Below are positions 1-6,971 of a DNA stretch of 24,273 nt, one piece after another. Where the stretch lies: assembly GCA_003152595.1 (NCBI GenBank), contig PMAM01000122.1:1-24273 (forward strand). Reading direction: 5' to 3'. The position numbers and the translations under genes were made by a program. Under the pieces are notes generated by a model, which was not told the DNA's origin, did not search any database, and saw only the letters and a list, made by a program, of their open reading frames with translations. Origin of the DNA: Acidobacterium sp. (GTDB taxonomy: Bacteria; Acidobacteriota; Terriglobia; Terriglobales; Acidobacteriaceae). Each line of letters begins with the position of its first letter. Within the stretch, counting starts at the first letter, position 1.

Positions 1-1013
1 AGGAGCCGCTCTACCGCATCTTTCTCCTCTTTCTCCTTATCGTCGGCTACTGGGTGATGAGCCGCATCGGACAGCGCCGCACGATCGCCGCCAAAGCCAC
101 CGCGCTCGCTCCTCGCCCGGGATGCGGCCGGGAACTCGCACTCGGCGCCGCTCTCGGATGGGCCGGCGTGCTCGCCTGCGTTCTGCCCGTTGCGCTCGTC
201 GGCGGCCTTGTCGTCACCGCGTTCACCAACGCGCATCAGTACTTCGTGCTGGTTCTCGACCTTATCGCGCTCGCCGCGGGTACGCTCGCCATCGAAATCG
301 CTTTCCGCGGTTATCCGTTCCTTCGTCTCGTTGAAGCGATGGGTCCGGTCCTCGGCGCCTTCTTTTTGGCCGTCGTCTATGCCATCTGGCGCACGCACGC
401 CGCACCTGCCACGACCGCCTCCGTCCTTGTGTCCTTTTTCCTGGGACTCGTTCTCGCCATCGCAGTCCTGCGCACGCGTGCTGTTTGGGTTTCCTGGGGC
501 TTTCACTTTGCATGGATCGCCTCGATGAGTGTGCTGTTCGGGCTGCCGGTTTCCGGCTCGATGAGCTACTCGCCCGTGCTGATATCCAATGCGCGGGGCC
601 CCGCATGGATCAGCGGCGGCGGACAGGGGCCCGAAGGTTCTGCCTTCGCTGTCCTCGTCTCGTTTCTGCTGATGTTCTTCGTCTTTCGCTTCACCAGGGA
701 TCTGAAACACAAGTACGGCTATCCGGAGATCGTCCCCGGCGGCATGCCAGTGGACATCGATGCAGCCGCGCGAGCCCAGCACGAAGCCGCGATGGGCTCG
801 ATTGAACCCCAGCAGCCCTCTCTTGTGCAGATTCAACCCGGGCAACCGGCAGCGCAGAACTCTGTGAACCCATCATGGACCGAGCGCACGGCTTCCGCCG
901 AACCGCCTGCGGTGGCAGAGGCGTCGGCGGCAGATTCCTCGCCGCTGTCCCCACCGGAATCACAGCCCGAAGCTCCGCCTTCGCAGGGCGATTTGAAGGA
1001 TCCAGAAAAGTAG
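1..1013 (+). CDS. CPBP-family intramembrane protein, 5' truncated by window edge, probably non-catalytic
   Basis: The frame is open from base 3, so the true start lies left of the window; the in-frame GTG at 54 is probably internal because a hydrophobic segment precedes it. The protein has several membrane segments followed by a hydrophilic tail of about 100 residues rich in Pro, Ser, Glu and Ala. The sequence AIEIAFRGYPF (about 288-320) lines up with the CPBP (Abi/Rce1-like) motif EExxxRG, and GFHFAW (498-515) with the later His motif. In characterised family members these motifs supply catalytic Glu, His and Asn residues. Here the first Glu is Ile (codon 291-293), the usual Asn four residues after the His is Ile (516-518), and the expected FxxxH motif reads roughly YAIWR. 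It may therefore be a non-proteolytic relative. It ends 15 bp before the convergent gene's stop codon. Fold assignment is fairly secure; lack of activity is inferred. Confidence 0.75.
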   Translation, partial: EPLYRIFLLFLLIVGYWVMSRIGQRRTIAAKATALAPRPGCGRELALGAALGWAGVLACVLPVALVGGLVVTAFTNAHQYFVLVLDLIALAAGTLAIEIAFRGYPFLRLVEAMGPVLGAFFLAVVYAIWRTHAAPATTASVLVSFFLGLVLAIAVLRTRAVWVSWGFHFAWIASMSVLFGLPVSGSMSYSPVLISNARGPAWISGGGQGPEGSAFAVLVSFLLMFFVFRFTRDLKHKYGYPEIVPGGMPVDIDAAARAQHEAAMGSIEPQQPSLVQIQPGQPAAQNSVNPSWTERTASAEPPAVAEASAADSSPLSPPESQPEAPPSQGDLKDPEK

Positions 1014-1028
1014 CGAGAGCCGGAAGGG

Positions 1029-1688
1029 CTATTGCCGGGCTGGAACCCCGGCAGCCTGCGCCGTCTCGATTGGACCTTTACGGATCGGCCCCTGATCGAC
1101 GCTTCTCCTGCCGTCTTCGCGCTGGCTCACAAACGCATCCAGCCGGCTGAAGGCGTCATTGCCCAACTGCTGGCGGAGCCGGAGCATCGTTTCATCGACG
1201 ATCGAATCGCCACGAGCGCTGAGTTGGTCGAACTTCGCTTTCCTGGCCGTCCGTTGCGCGGGATCGGCCTGGAACCGGCCCTCCCGCCAGCCGAGCGCGT
1301 CCTGCATCTCGTCACTCCACTCGGCCACCCGCTGGCTGCCCTCGATCAGAATCGCGTGGGCCGTCTGCCACTCGTCATCGGTCAGGCCGATCGTGGTCCG
1401 ATTCGCCATTGTCCAGTCCACCTGCGGCTGCTTCCGGCCAGTGATCGCCTCCTCGCGCGCCGTCAGCTCACTGGCGCCGATCTCCCGCAGGAACGCGGCA
1501 AAGGTCTCCACGTGGCTGGTCCCCGCCATGGATGGCCCCACGGCGGTGGACATGACTGCCGCGCTTCGATTGACCTGAGCAGGAGTGGGCAAATTTTGGG
1601 CACTGACAGCGGCGGCCGCCCCCAGGATGCAAACAACCTCACCAGGAAGTACAGCAAACAACAGCGCACGTCGGAAGAACCCTGGCAT
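1029..1688 (-). CDS. secreted protein of unknown function
   Basis: A 219-residue protein that I do not recognise. The N-terminus has two Arg residues, a hydrophobic stretch (about residues 8-28) and an AVSAQ-type signal peptidase I site near residue 30, so it is probably exported. The mature part is polar and probably mostly helical, with Trp-containing segments (VDWTM, DDEWQ, VAEWSDEM) and a heptad-like region around RLRQQLGNDAFSRLDAFV; no catalytic motif is visible. The start at 1688 has GAGGT a few bases upstream, a rather close spacing. It lies 79 bp downstream of the outer-membrane barrel gene on the same strand and may be the last gene of that unit. A periplasmic accessory or stress protein is possible, but nothing in the sequence decides it. 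Confidence 0.65.
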   Translation of the reverse strand: MPGFFRRALLFAVLPGEVVCILGAAAAVSAQNLPTPAQVNRSAAVMSTAVGPSMAGTSHVETFAAFLREIGASELTAREEAITGRKQPQVDWTMANRTTIGLTDDEWQTAHAILIEGSQRVAEWSDEMQDALGWREGRFQADPAQRTARKAKFDQLSARGDSIVDETMLRLRQQLGNDAFSRLDAFVSQREDGRRSVDQGPIRKGPIETAQAAGVPARQ

Positions 1689-1767
1689 GGAACCTCACAC
1701 TTGAAGAAGTACAGCTGGAGCCCTTCATATCGGCACCCCCGGCAGCCTGGTTTGGCTGCGCGGAGTC

Positions 1768-2325
1768 TTACCGAATCCGATACTTCACGCCTGCGCTCAC
1801 GTTGAGGTTTGTCATCGACCCATACGTGAACCCAGGCCAGTCCTGATACTCCACATCCACCAGGCGCAGCCGGATGCGCGAGTTCACTCGATAATCCATC
1901 CCGGCGCCGGGCGCGATCACAAAGTAGTTCCCGGTCGCGTAGTGGTAGGGAAAATTGAAAAAGCCGTCGCCGGCCAGGAACTTTGCATAGGGCCGCCACT
2001 GCGCATTCTGGCCCATGCCGGCTAACTGAAAACGCGGCCCAACCAGATACGTCGTCGCATGTGTCTGCTCGAACTGTCGCAGCACTTCCCAGTTCGTCTC
2101 GCCTTCCATGCCGTAACGCCAGGTGAAGTTCGCATCCACGAACGCCGTTCCGCCCAACAGCCAGTGCTGGCCGTACTGGATGCGTGACGCATTGAAACTG
2201 CCCCCGACGGACAGCGTCGACCAGTCCCCAACCGCCGACTCCGGGGACTGCGCGCGCGCGCCGCACGCCCCGGCCGCCAGCAAAGCCACTACCAAAACGA
2301 AACCGACCCGTCTGCGCCGCATCAT
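1768..2325 (-). CDS. small outer-membrane beta-barrel protein (OmpA-N/OmpW-like fold)
   Basis: A 185-residue protein starting at MMRRRR (2325), with GGAG 8 nt upstream. The frame remains open farther upstream, but that stretch overlaps the end of the previous gene and has no signal peptide at its start. The N-terminus is a classic signal peptide (four Arg, hydrophobic core, GARAQ cleavage site near residue 26). The rest alternates short polar and aromatic stretches typical of membrane beta strands, such as STLSVGGSFNAS, WLLGGTAFVDANFTW, NYFVIAPGAGMDYRV and LNVSAGVKYRIR, with about eight strands expected. The last strand ends in an aromatic and charged pattern common in outer-membrane barrels. 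The gene begins 14 nt after the stop of the NHL/Ig-like surface protein, so the two are almost certainly co-transcribed. A porin is unlikely at this size; an anchoring or structural role is inferred. Confidence 0.75.
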   Translation of the reverse strand: MMRRRRVGFVLVVALLAAGACGARAQSPESAVGDWSTLSVGGSFNASRIQYGQHWLLGGTAFVDANFTWRYGMEGETNWEVLRQFEQTHATTYLVGPRFQLAGMGQNAQWRPYAKFLAGDGFFNFPYHYATGNYFVIAPGAGMDYRVNSRIRLRLVDVEYQDWPGFTYGSMTNLNVSAGVKYRIR

Positions 2326-2339
2326 GATGCCAACTCCGC

Positions 2340-5300
2340 TCACTGGGTCACCGTCAGCGTCAGGTTCGCCACGTGCGTGACGCCGGTCTGCGTTCCTGTC
2401 GCCGTTACCTGGATTACATAGTTCCCCGGTTTCGCGCTGTTCAGCGAGAATCCGCCACAACCTGTCATCAGGAACGTCGTCCCGGCCAGCATTGCGATCA
2501 CCACCAGCGCCCGGAGCATCGCAGCATTTTTCCGGAACCGGCGGAACGCGAATCCGAACAGCGCCGCCCCTGGGAAGAGCCACGCCGCCAGCGTGCCTCC
2601 GCTGCCGAACAGGCTTTCATTTTTGGCCTGACCGCCTGAGGCCAGCGGTGAATTGGTATCCACCGTCAGCGTGACCGACGCCGTTCCGTTCGCGCTCAGC
2701 GTGAAGTCGTTGTTCGAGAAATTGCACGAAACCGAATAGGGCAGCGAGTCGCATCCCAGCGCGATCTTGTCGGTGAACCCGTCCTGCGATCCAAGGTTGA
2801 TGGTCAGCTGCCCCGATTTCGTGGTCTGGAGGCTCATCGACGTCGGGTTCAGCCCAATCGTGAACTCTGTCGCCAGCGACACGTTCACGGTAACTGCGTT
2901 CGATACCGACGGCGCATTCAGCGCGTCGCCGCTGTAATGCGCGGCGATGCTGTACGACCCCGCAGGCGGATTGAGGGAGAACGTCGCCGCCCCATTTGCG
3001 CCGACGGTCGCCGTCCCCAGCGTCGTGGTCCCGTTCATATAGGTGATCGTGCCTGTCGCCGCGCCGCCGCTGCTCGAGGTTGTCGTGGTCAGCAGGGTCA
3101 GTTCCTGGTCCGTGTTCATGCTCGTCGCTGAGGCCACCAGCGAGGTTTGCGTCGCGTACGCGGTCACCGTTTCCGTGACTGCCGACGATGTGCTCCCCGC
3201 ATCGTTCGCGTCGCCGCCGTAGACGGCAGTGATGGTGTGCGTCCCCACCGCCAGCGAGGACGTGGTGTAAGCGGCCACGCCGCCCGCGTTCACAGCCACC
3301 GATCCCAGCGTGTTGGCCCCATCCATGAAGGTCACGCTGCCCGTCGGCACGCCGCCGTTGCCGGTCACGGTCGCGGTGAAGGTCACCGGCGCCGTCACCT
3401 GCACTGAGGGGCTGCTTGCCACCAGCTTCACACCCGTCGTTGCCTGAATCACACTCAGCGCCAGCGCTGCCGACGTGCTGCCTGTGTCGTTCGCGTCGCC
3501 CGCGTAGTTCGCGGTGATGGAGTAGCTCCCCACCGGCAGCGTCGAACTGGTGAAGGTCGCCACTCCGGCGCCGTTCAGCGTGCCCGAACCCAGCAGCGCT
3601 GCTCCGTTGTAGAAGTTCACCGTGCCTGCCGCTGTGCCGCCATTCGTCGTCACCGTTGCGGTCAGCGTGAGCGGCTTGCCGGCAATCGAGGGATTCGCAC
3701 TGGCGGCCAGCGCCGTCGTCGAGGAGGCAATGTTCACCGTCTCGCTGAGCGCAGCCGACGTACTGGTGAAGTCGTTCGCGTCTCCGCCATACGACGCGGT
3801 GATGGAATGCGTTCCCGCCGCCAGCGATGAAGTCTGGAAGGTCGTCACTGCGCTCGTCGTCCCGGAAGCCGTCAGGGTCCCCGTTCCGATCTGCGTGGTT
3901 CCGTCGTAGAACGTCACCGCACCGGTTGGCGCGGTCGTCCCCGCTGCCGTGACCACGGCCGTAAACGTGACCGGCATTCCGTGAATGGCTGGATTCACGC
4001 TGGAGGTCAGAACCGTTACCGTGTTCTGCTGCACCACCTGCTTCAGCACCGATGAGGTCGCCGTCACATTGTTCGAGTCCGTGTAGCTCGCCGTGATCGA
4101 GTTGCTGCCCACGGGCAGCGTCGCGGTCGAGTACGCCGCTACATTGCCGTTCAGCGTTCCGCTGCCCAGGTAGTTTCCGCCGTTATAGAACGACACCGCG
4201 CCTGAAACCGGGATTCCGCCCGAAACGCTGACCGTTGCGGTGAAAATCACCGTTGCACCGTAAGAAGAAGGATTGCCGCCGCCGGTATTCGTAACCGTCA
4301 CGGTCACCTGCTCCTGCACCACCTGCGACAATGGATTCGAAGCGGACGCACTGTAGTACGTGTCGCCGCCGTAGTTCGCGGTGATCAGGTGCGTTCCCAC
4401 CGCCAGTGAACTCACCTGCAGACCCGCGTTGCCACTCCCGTCCAGCGTCTGCGTGCCCAGCGTGGTGGTGGCGCCCTGGAAAGTATCGGAGTAGGTCACC
4501 GTCCCGGTCGGCGTTCCCTGCGTCGAGTTCGGATCCTGTTTGACCGTCACGTTCAGCGTGACCGCTTGCCCGTACGCCGAGGGGTTCTGGCTGGAAGTCA
4601 GCGTGACGATCGCGCCGTTCAGCCCCAGCGCCTGACCGACAATCGAGATATCCAACGGCGAGTTCGCTGTATTGCCCGCCAGGTTCACATTGCCCACCAG
4701 CGGATTCGTCAGGGTGGTGCTGGTCGGCGCAAACTCCGCCGCGACCACGCAGCTCGCATCCACCGCAACGCTGCTGGTCGTCGTGCACGTCGTTCCGCTC
4801 GACGCCACCGCGGCATTCGCGTCCGGCGCAACCGCGGAGAACGTCAGCGTGGCGTTGCCGTCGTTTTCAATGCTCTGGTTCTGCGGTGAACTCACCTGGT
4901 TCTGCCACAGCTCCGGCTGGAAAAACAGCGTCGCCTGATTCGCGCCAACCTTCCGAATCAGGTGATCGAAATACTCCGCCACCAGCAGGTTCCCGGCCTG
5001 ATCCACCGCTACGCCGTAAGGAGCATAGATGCCCGCACCCGTCGCGATTCCACCGCCCGCGAAGGCATCGCCGTTCTGCCCGTTGCCGTAGGTGAAGTCC
5101 CCTTTCCCATCACCATAAGTGTCGTCGGCGTTGGCGCCGGCAATCGTCGTGATCGCGCCCGAGACCGCATTCACCTTGCGCACCACGTAATTGCGCGCGT
5201 CCGCAATGTAGACGTTCCCTGCCGGATCGCACGCCACGCCCAGCGGCGAATACAACTCGGCCGACGTCGCGGCGCCGCCATCGCCCAGATAGGCCGGCGT

Positions 5301-6476
5301 TCCGTTACCCGCAAAGGTGTTGATGTTCCCGCTCGTATTCACCGCGCGCACGCGGTTGTTACCCGAGTCCGCGATGTAGAGGTTCCCCACCGCATCCAGC
5401 GCCACCCCATAGGGCGCATTCAGCTTCGCGCCGATCGCCGGGCCGCTGTCGCCCGCGAATCCCGGCGCTCCGGTGCCATCGCCGGCGATGGTCGCAATCT
5501 TCCCCGTCGCCGCCACCACTTCGCGCACCGCATCATTATTTGTGTCGGCGATGTACAGGTCACCCGCCGCGTCCACCGCCACGCCCTCCGGTGAATTCAG
5601 CGACGCCGAGGTCGCCAGGGCGCCGTCGCCCGTGTAACCCGGGGCTCCGGTGCCAGCCACCGTCGAAATCGCGCCCGTCGCCAGATTCACTTTGCGGATC
5701 ACGTTGTTATTGGTATCCGCGATGTACAGATTCCCCGCGCCATCGATCGCGACGCCGCCCGGCTGGTTCAGCGAAGTCGCCTTCGCGACCGTCGCCGTCC
5801 CGTCATACCCGGCGCTGCCATCGCCCGCAACCGTGGTAATCGTCCCGGCGTTCGCGCCTGCCGCAAACACCTCGCGCACGCGGTTGTGGTGCGAATCCGC
5901 AATGAACAGGTTCCCCGCGCCATCGACCGCCACACCCGAGGGCAAATACAGATCCGCCTGCGTCGCCGGACCACCGTCGTTTACCAGGGTCCACTCGCCC
6001 ACCTGCCCGGCCGCGATGCTCACCGCGCCCGGCACCATCACCGCCAGGGAGCCCTGCCCGATTCCCGTCAGATACTGCGTACCAAGAGTGTTGTTGGCCG
6101 CATCCAGCAGCACCACGGCGCCGTTGCGCGCGCCTGGATACTTCGCGGCGAAAGCCACCGTCACCTGGCAGCCGCCCGAGCTGATGCCGCCACAGTTGTC
6201 CGTTCCCGACTCGGTGAAGTCCAGGCTGGGCGCTCCCATCGTCAGCACCTCGACCTTCGCCACCGTGCCTGCCGCCTGCAGGTTCACCGTCACCGTCTGC
6301 GTCGCGGGAGTTGCGGTTCCGACTGCCGTCGCGGCAAAGGTCGTCTGCGCCTGCGCCATTGGTTCGGCTGTCAATCCCAGGGCCGCGAGGGTCATCAGGA
6401 CTGGAATTATCGATTTTGTAAACATGTCCCGCAGAGCAAGCCGAGAGACCAGGCAGAAATGAAACAGAGCCTTCAT
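2340..6476 (-). CDS. giant secreted surface protein: NHL repeats, ASH-like domain, Ig-like repeats, C-terminal membrane hairpin
   Basis: The start at 6476 (MKALFHF) is chosen because GAAGGGA lies 7 nt upstream and it is followed by a long signal peptide ending near AQAQ (residue 43); the frame is open to 6626 but that extension looks untranslated. The protein is about 1378 residues. Residues 50-165 are a beta-rich N-terminal domain. About 179-512 hold six NHL-type units with the cores GNLFIAD, GNLYIAD or GNVYIAD followed by N-x-V-R-x-V, a predicted six-bladed propeller. About 515-635 resemble ASPM/SPD-2/Hydin beta-sandwich domains. About 636-1245 hold six Ig-like units of the Big_3-type pattern (ANYGGD, G-S-V-T-F-Y-N-G). 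A further beta-sandwich follows, interrupted at 1294-1342 by two hydrophobic segments around FRRFRKN and ending with a TGCGG sequence. It is probably a cell-surface binding or adhesion protein; the ligand is unknown. It heads the unit with the small barrel gene downstream. Confidence 0.85.
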   Translation of the reverse strand: MKALFHFCLVSRLALRDMFTKSIIPVLMTLAALGLTAEPMAQAQTTFAATAVGTATPATQTVTVNLQAAGTVAKVEVLTMGAPSLDFTESGTDNCGGISSGGCQVTVAFAAKYPGARNGAVVLLDAANNTLGTQYLTGIGQGSLAVMVPGAVSIAAGQVGEWTLVNDGGPATQADLYLPSGVAVDGAGNLFIADSHHNRVREVFAAGANAGTITTVAGDGSAGYDGTATVAKATSLNQPGGVAIDGAGNLYIADTNNNVIRKVNLATGAISTVAGTGAPGYTGDGALATSASLNSPEGVAVDAAGDLYIADTNNDAVREVVAATGKIATIAGDGTGAPGFAGDSGPAIGAKLNAPYGVALDAVGNLYIADSGNNRVRAVNTSGNINTFAGNGTPAYLGDGGAATSAELYSPLGVACDPAGNVYIADARNYVVRKVNAVSGAITTIAGANADDTYGDGKGDFTYGNGQNGDAFAGGGIATGAGIYAPYGVAVDQAGNLLVAEYFDHLIRKVGANQATLFFQPELWQNQVSSPQNQSIENDGNATLTFSAVAPDANAAVASSGTTCTTTSSVAVDASCVVAAEFAPTSTTLTNPLVGNVNLAGNTANSPLDISIVGQALGLNGAIVTLTSSQNPSAYGQAVTLNVTVKQDPNSTQGTPTGTVTYSDTFQGATTTLGTQTLDGSGNAGLQVSSLAVGTHLITANYGGDTYYSASASNPLSQVVQEQVTVTVTNTGGGNPSSYGATVIFTATVSVSGGIPVSGAVSFYNGGNYLGSGTLNGNVAAYSTATLPVGSNSITASYTDSNNVTATSSVLKQVVQQNTVTVLTSSVNPAIHGMPVTFTAVVTAAGTTAPTGAVTFYDGTTQIGTGTLTASGTTSAVTTFQTSSLAAGTHSITASYGGDANDFTSTSAALSETVNIASSTTALAASANPSIAGKPLTLTATVTTNGGTAAGTVNFYNGAALLGSGTLNGAGVATFTSSTLPVGSYSITANYAGDANDTGSTSAALALSVIQATTGVKLVASSPSVQVTAPVTFTATVTGNGGVPTGSVTFMDGANTLGSVAVNAGGVAAYTTSSLAVGTHTITAVYGGDANDAGSTSSAVTETVTAYATQTSLVASATSMNTDQELTLLTTTTSSSGGAATGTITYMNGTTTLGTATVGANGAATFSLNPPAGSYSIAAHYSGDALNAPSVSNAVTVNVSLATEFTIGLNPTSMSLQTTKSGQLTINLGSQDGFTDKIALGCDSLPYSVSCNFSNNDFTLSANGTASVTLTVDTNSPLASGGQAKNESLFGSGGTLAAWLFPGAALFGFAFRRFRKNAAMLRALVVIAMLAGTTFLMTGCGGFSLNSAKPGNYVIQVTATGTQTGVTHVANLTLTVTQ
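2451..2597 (-). other. transmembrane hairpin embedded in the terminal beta-sandwich of the surface protein
   Basis: This codes for about residues 1294-1342 of the large protein. The first hydrophobic stretch (GTLAAWLFPGAALFGFAF) is followed by a positively charged turn (RRFRKN), then a second hydrophobic stretch (ALVVIAMLAGTTFLMTG) and CGG. About 36 residues with the beta pattern of a terminal Ig-like strand pair (YVIQVTATG, VANLTLTV) follow it. The Arg-rich turn resembles sorting signals such as PEP-CTERM, but here it is not C-terminal. The CGG after the second helix resembles a lipobox but is internal. Confidence 0.6.
2880..4610 (-). repeat. coding repeat array: six Ig-like units of about 85-100 codons
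   Basis: The unit repeats as protein sequence: S-x-NPS-x-x-G near the start, TFTATV, G-x-V-x-F-Y-x-G in the middle, and L-x-x-G-x-HSITA-x-YGGDA near the end. At the DNA level the copies are diverged: the phrase corresponding to YGGDAND recurs with several synonymous and non-synonymous changes. This suggests older duplications rather than recent slippage. It forms the stalk-like part of the surface protein. Confidence 0.7.
4934..5970 (-). repeat. coding repeat array: six NHL units (predicted beta-propeller)
   Basis: Six copies of a roughly 57-residue period combine a G-V-A-x-D-x-x-GN-L-Y-I-A-D core, N-x-V-R-K/E-V and a T-x-AG-x-G-x-x-G-Y-x-GDG loop. The sixth copy is preceded by a longer Gly/Asp-rich loop (DDTYGDGKGDFTYGNGQNGD) that may bind ions or be flexible. 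NHL propellers are known as protein, RNA or glycan binding platforms; which applies here cannot be read from the sequence. Confidence 0.75.
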
Positions 6477-6497
6477 ACAGGTTTCCCTTCGTGATGT

Positions 6498-6584
6498 CCC
6501 TGCCGCATTCGGGTCGAGGTAGGCGAAATCGGCAGGGGGCAGCAGGGCGAGCGACCGAACCGTCCGCCGACACTTTGAGTGCCG
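6498..6584 (-). promoter_or_regulatory. structured 5' leader of the surface protein gene
   Basis: Read on the minus strand, CGGCACT (6584-6578) and AGTGTCG (6574-6568) can form a 7-bp stem with a CAA loop and one G-U pair. CCCTGCCG (6537-6530) and CGGCAGGG (6505-6498) are perfect 8-base complements that close a larger hairpin, with an inner TTCG/CGAA pairing. The second hairpin ends 21 nt before the start codon and leaves the GAAGGGA ribosome site free. It could be a regulatory RNA element or simply a stabilising leader. It matches no riboswitch consensus that I recognise. Confidence 0.4.
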
Positions 6585-6616
6585 GGAAAGCCGGTCCCTG
6601 TTACCGATATGCTGGC

Positions 6617-6622
6617 AACATA
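6617..6622 (-). promoter_or_regulatory. candidate extended -10 for the surface protein gene
   Basis: The minus strand reads TGCTATGTT, an extended -10 shape (TGnTATgtT), with a poor T-rich -35 about 17 bp upstream. Transcription from here would give a leader of about 130 nt containing both hairpins. Weak support. Confidence 0.22.
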
Positions 6623-6738
6623 GCACGCGCAGTCACCTGAAAAAATGACTTAGGTTATCGATTGCTAGTACTTATGTGTTATCCCGACACAGCGGTGTCA
6701 CAACGGCGAACCATAGAGGGAAAGTCGATTACTACAGG

Positions 6739-6753
6739 TGTGGAATTTCCACA
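6739..6753. promoter_or_regulatory. perfect 15-bp palindrome, possible operator
   Basis: TGTGGAATTTCCACA has two perfect 7-base arms around one T. It sits between the divergent surface-protein and DUF2569 genes, outside any credible coding sequence. Symmetry and position fit a dimeric regulator site; the regulator is unknown and no second copy was seen in the window. Confidence 0.4.
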
Positions 6754-6971
6754 GAAAACCAGGCCGCGGGCGACACAGTGGCGCAAAACCGCATAGCGCA
6801 CGGTCGCCGGAATCGACGCCATTCCCAGCCTGCAGACACCAAATGGGGATCGTGGCTCCGACGAGGGATACTCTCCATCCGGCATCTCCGGCTATCCTCC
6901 CCGCGCAGGGGTCTTTTCTCATTCGAGTCGGGATTTTGCTCCGAAACGGAAGACAGGGAGCGCGGGCAATC

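Larger units (their letters stand above)
6477..6971. other. divergent intergenic region (about 495 bp)
   Basis: The region lies between the start of the surface protein gene (minus) and the start of the DUF2569 gene (plus). It contains a structured-looking leader for the minus gene, a weak minus-strand extended -10 candidate, and a perfect 15-bp palindrome. Open frames through it encode Arg/Pro-rich peptides with no sign of being real proteins. Confidence 0.6.

Noticed and set aside
1032..1805. Plus-strand open frame opposite the small secreted protein
   Set aside because: No signal peptide or domain; the minus strand has a signal peptide and a ribosome site.
2880..5970. Apparent CRISPR-like or tandem DNA repeat array
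   Set aside because: The periodicity is protein-level repetition of NHL and Ig-like domains in one continuous reading frame, with diverged DNA and no constant repeat/spacer lengths.
6477..6626. Fifty-residue extension of the surface protein from 6626
   Set aside because: It would bury the signal peptide and lies over leader hairpins; the start at 6476 has a good ribosome site.
6738..6971. N-terminal extension of the DUF2569 protein from GTG 6738
   Set aside because: The extra 78 residues are Arg/Pro/His-rich without resemblance to the family, and a ribosome site sits just before 6972. The extension also crosses the palindrome.
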